64,000 nucleotides of DNA from Sipunculus nudus (GCA_026874595.1 CM049308.1:53765624-53829623), one strand, 5' to 3'. Counted from the stretch's first letter, positions 44,195 to 56,415 are shown. A program made the numbers and translations. The notes: generated by a model from the letters alone, not told the origin.

Positions 44195-46640
44195 GTGCAC
44201 ATGATACAAAAGTCTTTGAAAAAGATGGACCAGAAACTCTGCATTTTGATCCAGCACCTGAACACACATTTCGTTGACCTCACAAACCCAGTTCTTGCAG
44301 TGGTGTCTGTCATGAATATTAACACCAGGCCATTGCATGACAAAATAACAATCTTGACATACGGAGATGAGACAGTAAGAATACTGTGTGAACATTTCAA
44401 CAATCCTTTGCAGCTTCATGTCCCACCGGTCCATACTGATGGTGTACTTTCTGAGTGGAAATGTATAAACAAGGGACCTATTGGTCACTGTGCTCAGCTG
44501 ACGTTAACCTTGAAGGTAAAAATCTAAAATAATATCTAATGGAGATAAAGTGTAAGAGGAAGAGGTAATAAAGGCCATGGTTGGTTTATATGATTGGTTT
44601 GTATTGATGAGCAAGAAATTGTTGCAAAAAATACTTTGTGACCTGACCATGTGTTTCCTAATGTTGAAACTAAAGCATGTGAGCAGTTTGTGAACAAATG
44701 ATCTGTACTATTACCATGATCATTAATTGGTTTTTCGATTAACTGTTGACATTTCAGTAGTTTACACATGTGCTCAATTGAATCTATTTTTTTGTAAAAT
44801 ATATATTATTAAATATATATGTATTTTTTTATGAAATGTATACAGTTGAAATATAGCTAATTAACAACATAAAACAGGGCAAACAAAGCCTGAGCTCAAA
44901 TTCTGCTGAGGCAGGAAAATAATGAACAAATGTTTGTATTAAATCCTGATTTTTTTATCACATCAATTATTTTCTAATTTAAGTTTATATTTTTATACAT
45001 TTCCAATTTAACATATATATCTGAATATAAAAGTTGATTCATAATTCTCAATTGCATCATCATAAATCTCAATCTTGTCAGATAACACCACATCATGCAT
45101 ACAAATGTTTATTTATTTTTTACCACAAAAATATATCTTTTAAATCTGCAAAACAATAAATATTTAAAAATAATACTTGATTTAGATTTCACAATTTTTA
45201 ATTGTGTCTTTATTTATCCATAATGTGCTTCATATTTTATAATAATTTAAGCATACTGATGGGTTCATTTATATTTGTTAAAATCATTTAAAAGAAAACT
45301 GATTTCTGTAAAAAATCCTACATTACACAGCATTGCATCTTCTGGATTACACCTTGAATTATTTTTTCAAGGAAAGTTATGGCATTTCGGAGTGGAAACA
45401 GCATTACAATTAAGGAGATACAGTGAAAACAATAACAATTACTGCATAACACTTGGTGGGTTGGGTTTGGGGGGGGGGGGGGGGGGGGGAGTGATGATTG
45501 GGGTGGTGATATGAGAATAACTGGACACCTGTCACAGCAGGGGATCTCCTCCCAGTGACTGTAACAAATCAGAAACCCTGGCATAGCTGACTTCCAGTGA
45601 CCTGGAGTGGGACCCTGCATCTGTAATCAAAGCAAGTGACTGCAGAAAAAAAATCAATAACTAGCTTAATTTTCAAGCTTTTATTTTCAAATTTCAGATT
45701 TAGACAAACTAAATATTTATGTTTACATGCTGTGAAAATTAAATCAATGGTGCTTACAGGAAAAAAACGTGCCATGGTCAAAGTTGGGCAAAATTTAAGG
45801 TACTGTTTTTTTTTTTATGCTAATAACTTAAAAAATTTACAAAATTCAGATCTAATTTTGGGTAAACAATTGAATCTTAATTAAACATAGTTATATACTT
45901 GAGAAAATAGACTCTAGTTTCAAAATTTTTCATGTTAAGTCAGTTATTATTTTTCCTGATTTTTTACAAAGTCCATTATGTTTGGGCCCATAACTTAAAG
46001 AATTTATATTTTACAGACTTAATTTCTGGCATGTACACTGGAACTATATACAGGAATATTTATGGTTAATATAAAGAAAAACAGATGAGTGGTTTTCATA
46101 TTAGGCTGTCCTGAAGTGTGAAAATAGGATTTTAATAAAAAATTGAGGTTTTTCCTTAATTTCACAAAGGAACGAAGTCGCAAAGACCGAGTTTTCGGCT
46201 TGGTAGGAGATCTTGGGGACATCTAACATTATGCTGAATTTTGGATTCCTAGGTCTTACGGTTTCAAAACGTGCCTCATCTACGGACGGACGGACGGACG
46301 GACGGACAGACGGACGGATGACGGACAATGGACCACGACTATAGCTCAGATGACTTATAGTCAGCTGAGCTAAAAATCTGATCATTTCTTCAGCTAAGAA
46401 GCAGCTGAAAGATAACCCAAGTGTCAACAGTCTTGCTTTCTGGCAAGAGATGTGGCGAAAATATCCAGCAGATGACAGAAATGTCTTTATCTTTACTGAT
46501 TTAGTGTTCAGTTTACAAGCACATAATACAGAGGTAGAAAGAGGATTCAGTTTATACAAACTGATCCACCCTGACATCAGGAATGGGTTAAAGCCAAACA
46601 CGGTTACAACTTTGATGCGCGTAAGACTACATACACACCA
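44195..46640 (+). pseudogene. hAT-like (ZNF862-type) transposase C-terminal half, split by family A
   Basis: The left piece (to 44469) reads LTNPVLAVVSVMNINTRPL, ILTYGDETVRILCEHFNNP and DGVLSEWKCI. After the insertion the right piece (from 46390) reads KKQLKDNPSVNSLAFWQEMW, FTDLVFSLQAHNTEVERGFS and LIHPDIRNGLKPNTVTTLM. YG...L..HF...EW followed by VERGFSL...RN.L is the C-terminal half of ZNF862-like hAT proteins. The break between EWKC and the next block coincides with the ends of the family A repeat. The frame differs between pieces and stops occur. Confidence 0.75.
44470..46373 (-). mobile_element. Non-autonomous Helentron-like repeat, family A (copy 3), in hAT frame
   Basis: A 1,904-bp copy nearly identical to 14261-16144 along its length. 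Differences are mostly single bases, with small length changes at the G tract (here about 45470-45489) and at the GGAC microsatellite (46283-46318). The same terminal features are present: hairpin TAGCTCAGATGACT/AGTCAGCTGAGCTA next to CTAA at the right, CAAGGGACC...GCTCAGCTGAC at the left. It is inserted in an A-rich site (TATAAA^AAATC) with no target duplication. Confidence 0.87.
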
Positions 46641-46659
46641 CATGTCCATATAATAAGGT

Positions 46660-47177
46660 CCATGGAAAAGAAAACCTAAACAGAACTTTAGCAAACAGTT
46701 CAGACTGGCATCCCAATAAGCCCAGATTAAAAATTAAGTTGGTTTTAGACACCTACATTTTACATGACTTAACAAGGGTAATTTAATTTGAATCTGAAGT
46801 CATGAAAAAATTCAAACATGAATATCACAAGCATCTGACATACCAACAAACAATATTATTAGTGAATGCAGATCAATAAGACATTTATTGTAGGGCAAAA
46901 CAAGGTCAAAGTTTGCATAGTTACTAATATGCCATAAGTAGGGCCAGGAGGCCCAATTAGAAGAAGGGAAGCAGCCTGAACAGTGTAACACCTATTACAT
47001 GCAGGCATCATGCATCCAGCAGAATTGTTACATTTACACCAAGGATACTACAACCACTTGAGAAATCCCTCCACCACCTCTGCACCATCCAAACTAATTT
47101 AACTTATCATATAAAATAAACTGGTGTTTGATATTACTATCAAAGTTAAGATAAAACATGTAAGGACATTTTAAAAC
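46660..47177. other. No gene recognised
   Basis: AT-rich sequence without a convincing frame or a repeat seen elsewhere in the window. Confidence 0.5.
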
Positions 47178-48320
47178 TAGAATACGGGTAGTGGACAAGC
47201 GACTTCGTGTATCTGCTGAAACCAGAGTGGGACGGGTGAAGTGAGGCATGGATTGAGTGGCAAGGGTAAATAGAGAGATGTGTGTTGCATATTACCATGG
47301 ATGTCTACAGCTGAAATGTGTATGTAGGTGGCATCTCCTGCCACAAAATCGGGAAAGTTTATAGAGTTGTATACAATTGCAAGATTTACAAGATTTAGGC
47401 AGATAAGTCAAACCACTGCCGAGATACGAGTGATTTTATCCCAAGGCGGATAAACAGAAGGACAAACAGGTGGTGCCACCATATTTGCATATGATAGAGC
47501 TATGTGAGATCTAACACATGCAAAATTTTAGGAGTATACATCTAACCAGTCCTGAGATATAAGCCTGGATGTCTGCAGACTGAACGTGAAAGTAGGTGGC
47601 GCTACCTGCCACAAAATCAAGAAAACTATCCAAGATGTATTTACATGCAAAATTTTAGGCACAGAAGTCAAACCACTGCCAAGATATGAGTGGTTTTATC
47701 CCACGGCAAACAAACAGACGGACGCTGTGCAGAAATGGTTGCAGGTGGCACCACCAGTTTTGTGTATGATAAAGAGCTATGTGAGATCTAAACACATGCT
47801 ATTCCAGAGGATATGTAACAGCAGTCCTGATATATAAGCTTGGATGTCTGCAGCCTGAACGGGAAAGAAGTTGGCTCCACCTGTCACAAAATCAAGAAAG
47901 CTATCAAGGATGAATACACATGCGAAATTTCAGATGGATAAGTCCATTCACTTCAGAGATATGAGTGATTTTATCCCATGGCAGATGAACAGATGGACAA
48001 TGCAAAAATGGTTGGGCCACTATTTTTTATGTATGTTATAAAGCTATCCAAGGGCCACATTTGTGCAAAATTATTTGCCTGATTGGTCAAACAAGTCTGA
48101 AGATATGTTGGTTTATGTGGCAAAACATACAAATAGATATACCCACTGATGAGAGGAATGGTCAGGGTGGCAAATTTTTTGGCACCAGTGTAAAATTTCG
48201 GAAAAATCTGTCCATTGGTCCCAGAGTTCTATTCAGGAAACAAACGCCGTGGCGGCGACGGAACCCAGTGAAAAACATAGTATCCGCAAAACTTTGTTTT
48301 GGCGGATACAATTAATGTTG
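47178..48320 (+). repeat. GGTGGCGCCACC dispersed repeat (family C), longest copy
   Basis: It starts CTAGAATACGGGTAGTGGAC and holds three tandem units of about 268-275 bp (anchors at 47326, 47594 and about 47870). Each has a core before CTGCCACAAAATC and a second half-core such as CAGGTGGTGCCACCA. It ends with a hairpin at about 48280-48312 (GTATCCGCAAAAC / GTTTTGGCGGATAC) and AATTA. No protein is encoded. The terminal hairpin suggests a transposon, but the class is not clear. Confidence 0.75.
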
Positions 48321-48519
48321 AGACTCATGGTTCATGGTTTCCCCTTCATATTGCATACACGCCTTATTTTGTATTTTATAAAGAATTGGAGCCTTCCAGG
48401 GTGCAACTCTCTACCTTGGATACAAAAGATTAGATTACTTCAAGACGACCACCACTAAGCTTCACGACTGGCAAAGTCAAGACACGACAAAGATGAGATC
48501 ACAGCGACCCCTGACCCGA

Positions 48520-48700
48520 CCTGGGCCCTGTATCTCGAAGCGTTCGCTTAAAATTGGTTAACGAGAGCCAAACTATGCCAAAGCGCTTTGCTAAACGAGA
48601 GCCTAACTAGAGTATCTCGAAGCATTCGGAAGACACTAGTAAAACACTCGGAACACAATAGTTAACTGGCCTTCAGCTAATTGTTTCAAGTGATTCCGAA
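48520..48700 (+). repeat. Possible 5' end of Harbinger 2 (repeated TATCTCGAAGCRTTCG)
   Basis: TATCTCGAAGCGTTCG at 48532 and TATCTCGAAGCATTCG at 48609, with related ACGAGAGCCWAACT repeats between. A repeated terminal motif upstream of a Myb-like gene suits a Harbinger terminus. No inverted partner was found 3' of the transposase. Confidence 0.4.
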
Positions 48701-49644
48701 CGTCACTACAGCTGCTCGCCCGGCAGTTTTTCCGGGGCTCTTTCCCCAAAAAATGTTCCTATGTTACTAAAAATAGAATGAGGTCAGCACTCATGGCAGG
48801 ACAGTACTGTGTCACAACCTTTTCCGCCATTATGCCGCCTGTGAAGAGGAAGGTCCCGACTGAGGGCGACAAATGTTGCCAACAAAAGAAAAAGAGAGCA
48901 CCAAGATTCACTGAGGAAGAACTCAACAGCCTCGTACAGGAAGTGGGAAGGCAGAAAGAAATACTGCAAGCAAAATTCAGCGACATTATCACTAATGAGA
49001 GGAAGAAAAAAGCGTGGGCTGAAATAACAAAGGCGGTGAACGTGGTCGGACATTTTGTGAGATCAGAAGATAAAGTAAGAAATAAATGGAATGACTGGTC
49101 ATCTGAAACCAAAAAGAAAGAATCAAGAAGAAAAAAAAGAGCTAAAGAAAACTGGAGGAGGGAATATAGATGTTCCGGAGTTGACATTAACAGAAGAGAA
49201 AGTATTGGCAGTGCTTGGAAGGACGGCGGTAGATGGTGTCCCTGGGGCACAGATGTTTGATACGGACATATTGCCGGAGAGGGAAATTGATGTTCATAGC
49301 AAGGATACAGGTAAGAGGTTCTTCTATTCTATTCTCACTTTCAGTTATGCTGAACTATAGGGATAACTTAATTGTCCGTCGTCCGCCCCCCCGGCACAAA
49401 TGGTAATCATAAGCACCAGGACCTTTGGAGGTCTTAGGAGATCTCTGTGGAAATTTGAAAAGAGATCACTGTGACCCATATTCTCTAAGTTTGAGCACCC
49501 CAGAAATAAAATGGAATACATATGGCCATATTTTGTCAATGACGGCTGGATGGCTTTTCATGAAAGATTTTTGTGCTTGCAGATCTGAGATTGCACTTCT
49601 GCTACAGGGCTTGAATGGTAGCACCACTTACAATGTCTTTATTT

Positions 49645-50589
49645 TTAGCTCGGCTGACTATAAGTCATCTGAGCTATAGTGATGACCTGTTGTCCATCAG
49701 TCCATCCATTCATCTGTAAAACTATCAGATTTTGATACCATTGGACATATAGATTTGAAATTTGACATACATTTAGATGTACAATACCTACCAAACTGGA
49801 ATCTAGGTAAAGGTGACCTCATTCCTATGAGAAATAAAACAAAGGTTTGGTTTTGCATTGAAAACATATTTTAACACTTCGAGGCTGCATAATATCAAAA
49901 CCCTGGCCCTGGTGCTTCATTTTTGGCATGAAGGTTCTAAAATAAATTTTTTATGTGCATGCTGTGTCTTAGATTAATATAACTTTTAGAAATTATAGAC
50001 TGGAGTATAATGTATCAGAACAAGAGGAGAGTTATTTATTACTTAATATGATAACTGTTGAAGCAAGAGAGCTTATTTTTAGATTATAACTGTATTTGAT
50101 TTAATTATAACTGCATTTGATTTAATTTAGATCAAAGAGTAACCAAATTTAGATTATAATTTTTGAATTTTTTATGAATATTAGATTAAATGTAAATTTT
50201 TTATGGTAAATTTTGCCCAATTTTTTTTTTTACTTTAATTTACTTGTAAACACTATGGAAAAAATTTTCACATCATGTACACATATGGATTCAATCTTTT
50301 AAATTCTGAAATGTGAAACAAATTAGTCATAAACTGTAGCTTTTATTGCCTTCTTTACGTTTTTTTATGGTATTTGTAACCATATGCAGATGCTTCCCCC
50401 CCCCCCCCCACCTCTCTTGCCCAGTAGGGCTGATTATGCATGGTTCAGTGCAGGGTAAAGACACACCAGGGGATCAGTAGCCAGTAAGGCTCAGTGCCAG
50501 GTATTCATTACAAAGCCTTAAGCTATACTACCAGCAATACAACCAGCAGCAATCGGGTAATAGTCAAAAACATATATATATATATTCAT

Positions 50590-50645
<56 letters not shown>

Positions 50646-52047
50646 TTCGGTTTATAAAAAAACTTTAAAGGAAAGGGGTAAGATTAAATGTAACACAAAT
50701 TACCATGAAATTTCTGATGTCTTAAACTTCTTGTGTGGATGGCGCGAAATGTATTTTTAATGACATCTTGTTGTCACCTGTGGGTATTTTTCATTAGAGT
50801 GTGAAATTTCATAATTTATAAAATTTTATGAAATACAATTTTATTTTATATTATTAGGGATAATATGAGCTGTAAATGAAACCATTTGTTCTAAATTATC
50901 CTAATTTCTCAGGTCTTTTCAAAGTGTTTAATATTACTATTTTATAATTATTGCAAACATTGAAAACAAAATTAAATGTTCTAAAATATTTTGATCCAAT
51001 CAGACAAGTGCTCACTATGATGTGATAACGTTTGATTAATAGCAATGAGGCTCTTATTTGTATTTAAGTTTTCAGCAGTATTTTATAATATCAATTCACA
51101 AATCATTCATTTAAGCCACAAGAGCAAGAACTTTCAACATATGGAATCTTTTATCTCCTCAATTCTCTTCCAAGTTATTTTTTTATAAATAGGAATTCCT
51201 TGAATTATAGATAAAACTCTTCAATTAAAAATCAAATGTGAAGATAAAACTCCAGAATTTGGTGTATTCTTGCTACATTTCATTCATATCTTTTAAAGAG
51301 GTAAAAGTAAAAGGCAGCAATTCAATTATTTTTCATCAGTAACTTACTTAAGATGGCATACATGTGGAATCTTGAGTGCAATTTAGTAGAAACGCTAATT
51401 GTAGAAAGGCTCAGCTATGGATTACCTTGCTGCCTTAATGCTTTTGATGTGCAAGGCATGTCCAGTTGTGCATGGAGTTTGTAGACACCTTGAGTTTGTA
51501 CTTAATCAAACAGCTTTGATGAATCTTTCAGTCACCCTAAAAATCTGGCTGTGGCACAATTTGAATTTCTCTTTGATCTGTGAACCATCCTGTGAATCAC
51601 CAAACAATGATTACTTTGTTATTACATCACTGCAGGTATATTTCTTGCACACTGATGGCCACTTGCAAACAAAACACAATACAACCATGCCCCTATTATG
51701 TTTCTGTATGAACAGATGACAGCCTAGAATAGGATTGTGAGCCCCTTTCTGTCTTTAAAGACCATAACAAGTTTTCAAGTCATAGAAACACATACATTCT
51801 TTTCCATGTAAGTTTTCAAAAATATGTATGTATATTAAATTCTGAAATTTGAAAGCAGTGGCCCAAACATTTAGTCAGTTAATATAATTGACTACCAGTA
51901 CACCAAGTAGCTTTAGAAATACTAAGCCACAGATTTCACTTAGGGTCACACTTGCGAATTTTTTTAGTGATTGCAGATTAAATTAGGATTTGATAAATGT
52001 CTGTCATAGGCAAATCCAGCTGAGCACCATGACCAGTGGGTCCCTTT
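49645..52047 (+). mobile_element. Non-autonomous Helentron-like repeat, family A (copy 4), in a Myb-gene intron
   Basis: The left end TTAGCTCGGCTGACTATAAG with its hairpin partner TCATCTGAGCTA is the element 5' end. The right end (CCAGCTGAGCACCATGACC then AGTGGGTCCCTTT) is the 3' end, so this copy lies in plus orientation. A C tract at about 50396-50410 corresponds to the G tract of the minus copies. Inner text at about 50200-50330 is the reverse complement of 10261-10360 and 15460-15580. About 2.4 kb; more diverged than copies 2 and 3, with an inserted TA microsatellite. No protein is encoded. Confidence 0.8.
50570..50642. repeat. (TA)n microsatellite
   Basis: TA/CATATA repeats inside family A copy 4. 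Confidence 0.9.
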
Positions 52048-54247
52048 TGATTTCTATATGTATTTTTTTTAAACATTTGGTCTGTTAGCAGGGCACAAAC
52101 TGGAACAATAAGGGCTAGAATCATAAATCTGTGCAGCCTTGGAAGTCCTGAAAAGAACTACATGAAAACCTGACACCTGAAAAAATAACACATTGGTCAT
52201 TCAGCCATTCTATTAAATTGGGAGATGTCTTAGTTGAGAAAGTCACCATATTAAAACATATCAATTTCTTGTGTTTTTTTTTTACAGACAGTCAGACATC
52301 AGCAGAAAATGACAGAGCAGGCAGCTTCAGCTTGATTGCTCCTGATGAAGAACTGGAAATGAGGTACTCCATTTTCAAGTGAATTCTGTTATATATCATT
52401 TCAGATTGTACATTTTTCTTTGTGATATAACAGTCTCTTTACACAGAGATAAGAGGTCAATCAAAAATATAAGATATAATCGATTTAAACTCTGTAACTG
52501 TTTGTAAGCTCAGAAAACAGCACATAGGTTGAGTGCAATATAATAATTTGCAAAATATTTCAAATGAGTGGAAGTGGAATGTTGTTCATGTATGTAGCAG
52601 TTCCTCGAAGTAGTATCTGAATTCTTTTTCAGTAGTGCCATAGGGTTTGGTCTCCAGCCTCCAATATTTCCTGTATTTTATAACAGAGGTTTCATTAAAT
52701 GTACATAACAAGGGTAAATGATAGAAAATGTCCTTTTCATTGCAAAATCAAGTAGATAACACTAATGTAAAATAAAGTTGGATGTTCTGTGTTGTTTCTA
52801 TAGGACATTCACTGTAAAATATGGAGTATTTGTAAAACGAGAATGTGTTACTATAAATTGATATTCTTCCAAGTTAAAGAAATTCTGGGATGCAGTTTGT
52901 ATGTTTGATGATTATGCCTATACTTAACATATTTTCATTCAATTTGTTACATATAAAGATTTCTTTATATCAGTTTATTCCAGTGAGTATTATTCTCAGT
53001 GCTTAACTCTGTAAGCCCTTCAAAACTTTTGAGTCAATGTTCAAAATTGACATGCATCAGATTTAGAAAGGTTTCATCAAGCTTTTGAAAGGTCCACCAT
53101 ACAGCCTAAAATAAAACTGTAACAGATCATCCAGAAGTAAGAAATGAAGTACATGCTGGGATGTTATAAATAACTAACTGACTAGTCTATTTCCTTGCAT
53201 TCAAGCAGCGTGTATATTTTCAGGGCTATAATAATGTTGAATATATACATCAATTCTTTTTCCCAGATCAGTTTTAATCCTTGATAGTCCTTGTATTACA
53301 GTATTTGAGAATGACCTATTTTTTACTTTTTTCATTTTTTACAGTGCAGATGGACTAGGTCAGCCAATAAATACTACAGCAGACGAGAATCAGCTCGAAG
53401 AAGATAGCCAGTCTATCAATCATCAGCATGCAGATACTGAGCATCACAAGGAACCATCTGAAACGGAGTCAACCTCATCCACAAGTAATAAAGGATTGAA
53501 AAAGCCTGACAAAACCCAAATAGAATCTTCAGTTCTGAGAGAGAGTGCCTTCACCTGGATAAACGACGTCTAAATTTAGAAATAGGAATCCTGCACCAGC
53601 TTCATAAATTAGTTTCTTTAAAAGAACAAGAAATGCAGATCCGACAACAGGGACAAATTAATTTGTATGATCATTCAGCTACTTCGTTGGCAACACATGT
53701 TGCTGAAGAACCCCTTACCTACACGGATGATCTGAGTGGTATGCAGTATAAGGTGATATGAAGGTTAGGGCATATAACTTTTACTCTTTTTTAGCAGATG
53801 GTATTAGAAAATTTTGCCAATTGAGTACTAAAGAGAAAGATGAGGTTTCATGTTTCATCTGTTTTTTGGTTGATTACTGACTGCACTTGTCAACAGAGCT
53901 AGTAATTCATTTTTAAAACAAAATAAGCATATCAGTGTGTCTCATCATATGGAGATTTCTCCTGTTTATTTAAGGTTACTTTGTTCATAGTTGTATGGAT
54001 CTTTAGTTATAGATATTTTCATTTATATACCAGACCTTCCTATGGTTCCACTTCCTCAAAAATAATCAGAATAATGAAATGTGTATGTACACTTGGAGAT
54101 GTAAAGTTCTTTTGTTAAACACATTCACTTGTTGTGTACAGTTTCAGAAGCATGGCAGTAGTCTATGTTGAGCTCTTAAGAAATTAAAGGCATCACAGGC
54201 ATAGGGTCAAAAGAGTTTTTAGAGATCATTCAAACCCATTAGATTTT

Positions 54248-55174
54248 ATGCAAGATTCGGAACTTGTTGCAAGATATAGGCTTGATAGACCAGCCATTTT
54301 GCATTTGTGTCATGAGTTGAATATACATTTGCAGAGACCTACTAGAAGATCGCAATCTTTACCTGTTTCCTTGCAAATTTTAATTTCTTTGTGCTATTAT
54401 GCAACTGGGAATTTTCAGACAGCAACAGGTGATGCTTATAATGTTGGAAAAATGAGTGTCTCAAGAAGTATAAATGCAGTAACGCTAGCATTACTGCAAC
54501 AAGTAGGGCATCATGTGTCTTTTCCTAAAACATTAGAGGAACACACCAACATCAGAAAAGCCTTTTTTGAAATAGCTGCTTTTCCTCGTGTGATAGGGGT
54601 CATAGATGGGAGTTTGATCCAAATCAAAGGTCCATCAGAAAATGAACATGTATATGTTAGTCCGAAAGGTTATCATGCACTTATTGTACAAGGAATCATG
54701 GATGCTGATTTAAAATTTATAAATTTGGTGGCAAAATGGCCAGGTAGTACCCATGATTCCTTTATATGGAATAACTGTGATTTGTCAATACAATTTGAAA
54801 GTGGAACACTGCCACAGAATATGTGGCTTTTAGGGGACAGTGGCTATCCATGCAGACCTTGGCTATTAACCCCATTGCTAAATCCAGTCACGCCTGCTGA
54901 CAGAGAGTACAACAAGGCCCATAAAAAGACCCGGTGTGTTGTAGAGAGGGCCTTTGGAGTTTGGAAGAGTCGTTTTAGGTGCTTGGACAAATCAGAGGGG
55001 CATATGATGTATTCTCCCATGCGGTGTTGTCATATCATCATTGCCACTGCAATCCTCCATAATATTTGTATAGATCAGCGCATACCTTTAATGTCTGATG
55101 TAACAGTAATAGAGGATGCAGATGAACAAATCTACGAAGGTCACAATCCAGTCGGTGGTGTACAACGCATTTGA
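54248..55174 (+). CDS. HARBI1-like Harbinger transposase 2, uninterrupted catalytic frame
   Basis: The frame of 308 codons from the first ATG reads RYRLDRPAILHLCHELN, YATGNFQTATGDAYNVGKMS, FPRVIGVIDGSLI (first Asp), YVSPKGYHALIVQG, WPGSTHDSFIW, LLGDSGYPCRPWLL (second Asp) and CVVERAFGVWKSRFRC (Glu), the complete order of HARBI1 nucleases. Conserved text (RVFRDHSNPLDFMQDSEL) continues in frame upstream of the ATG to a stop at 54185, so the natural start is probably in an upstream exon or was lost. It shares the fold but little wording with the 36756 transposase, so it is another family. It ends 36 bp before the LINE target duplication. Confidence 0.85.
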   Translation: MQDSELVARYRLDRPAILHLCHELNIHLQRPTRRSQSLPVSLQILISLCYYATGNFQTATGDAYNVGKMSVSRSINAVTLALLQQVGHHVSFPKTLEEHTNIRKAFFEIAAFPRVIGVIDGSLIQIKGPSENEHVYVSPKGYHALIVQGIMDADLKFINLVAKWPGSTHDSFIWNNCDLSIQFESGTLPQNMWLLGDSGYPCRPWLLTPLLNPVTPADREYNKAHKKTRCVVERAFGVWKSRFRCLDKSEGHMMYSPMRCCHIIIATAILHNICIDQRIPLMSDVTVIEDADEQIYEGHNPVGGVQRI

Positions 55175-55362
55175 TTAATACATACTTCAGTGCAGAGTAA
55201 TACTTCAGCAAGTGATATAAAGTGACAGGGGGGTCACATGACACTTGAACTGTCAGGTTGAGCAGCGCATCGGCTCCAGAAGTATTTCTTAATTTTTGGA
55301 AAGTATAGACAGTCTGTGACTTCTTTTTGTCATAGAGGTGGATTTCCAGACCAGGCTAATAA

Positions 55363-56415
55363 ATGGGTGTCAGCGTTGCTGTGTGGAGGGCCAGAATTGG
55401 CTGCTTCATGCAGCCAAAGATCAAGGAAAAATTCCTGGTACCAGGCATCAGGTTGACAGGAGTGGCCTTGACCTTGTCGTTGAGGCTCGCCACTTGTCTG
55501 GCCGTGCTGATACTCCAGGGAGGGGACGTGGAGCTAAACCCGGGCCCTCCGGGGCCGAAGCAACTCAAGAAAACCCCCGGTGAGGAACAGACCACGCTAC
55601 TTTCCCATGTGAGAGTGACCAGGAGTACGAGCCAGGAACGGACAAACACAGACAAACAGGACCACCACGTCTGCCAGGTGAGCGATATTAGGGCAACCAT
55701 TGAACTAAATCCTGAGGCAAGAACCCTTATCAGTACGCAGAGTAGGCCAAGCGCTAAAAGCATTACGGTAAATGAAGAAAATGTATTAGATGTAGTGAGA
55801 GACTTAACAAATAAAATGGAAAAACTCCAAGCAGAGATAAATGAAGTTAAAGAAGAGAATAAAAGATTGAAAACAAAGGTAAACAAGTTAGAGGAACAGG
55901 CCAAAAGAGATAATCTTATTTTTTATGGAGTAGAGGAGGAAAATGGACTAGAGACATGGGCCGACTGCGAGGGAAAAGTAAGATCAATTATGAGAGATGA
56001 CATGAACCTAGAGAAAAGCGAAGGAGAGATAGAAATTGCGAGAGCGCATAGGCTACCTTGGTGAGCACCTGGTAAGCCCAGACCTATCATAGTCAAGTAT
56101 GAAAAATACAAAGATAAAGAAAAAGTGTTAATAGCTGCTAGGACTGAACTTAAAAACAAGAACTCCCAGGTGTACGTTCAAGAGGATTTTGGTGAAAGAG
56201 TGCGGGAGGCTAGAAAGAACTTAAGACCAATGATATCAGATGCAGAAAAGGAGGGAAAGAAGGCAAAGCTGAGATACGATAAATTAATCATTGACAACAA
56301 AGTGTATATCTGGGATGAGGACAATAAAGTCGTGAAATGTGTTAAGTCAAGGAACAGACCATCTGAAGTTGAGAGAGAGAACAGTCCTGTAATTCAGCCG
56401 GATAGTGTGGAATAA
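55363..56415 (+). pseudogene. LINE ORF1 with N-terminal 2A motif
   Basis: It starts at ATG 55363 with MGVSVAVWRARIGCF. Residues about 30-52 are hydrophobic (ALTLSLRLATCLAVLILQ) and run straight into GDVELNPGP, followed by Pro. D(V/I)ExNPG|P is the 2A ribosome-skipping motif, known in ORF1 of LINEs from sea urchins, molluscs and other invertebrates, where the upstream part can act as a signal peptide. A long coiled coil (TNKMEKLQAEINEVKEENKR) and an RNA-binding segment (DNLIFYGVEEENG, KPRPIIVKYEKY) follow. One TGA at 56062-56064 interrupts an otherwise open frame that ends TAA at 56413-56415. The product should bind the element's RNA. Confidence 0.85.

Larger units (their letters stand above)
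48832..53761 (+). pseudogene. Harbinger 2 Myb/SANT-like protein (3 exons, two frameshifts)
   Basis: Exon 1 (48832-49310) starts MPPVKRKVPTEGDKCCQQKK, has a basic patch, then the Myb/SANT-like fold (FTEEELNSLVQEVGRQKEIL, KKKAWAEITKAVN, KVRNKWNDW). A one-base shift in the A-rich stretch at about 49110-49155 leads into TGGGNIDVPELTLTEEKVLA. Exon 2 (52288-52363, DSQTSAENDRAGSFSLIAPD) and exon 3 (53345-53761) keep phase at GT/AG borders. Exon 3 has a shift in GAGAGAGAG near 53545 before the helical ECLHLDKRRLNLEIGILHQL. Intron 1 contains a 2.4-kb family A repeat. The transposase follows on the same strand, the reverse of the convergent layout in Harbinger 1. Confidence 0.72.
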
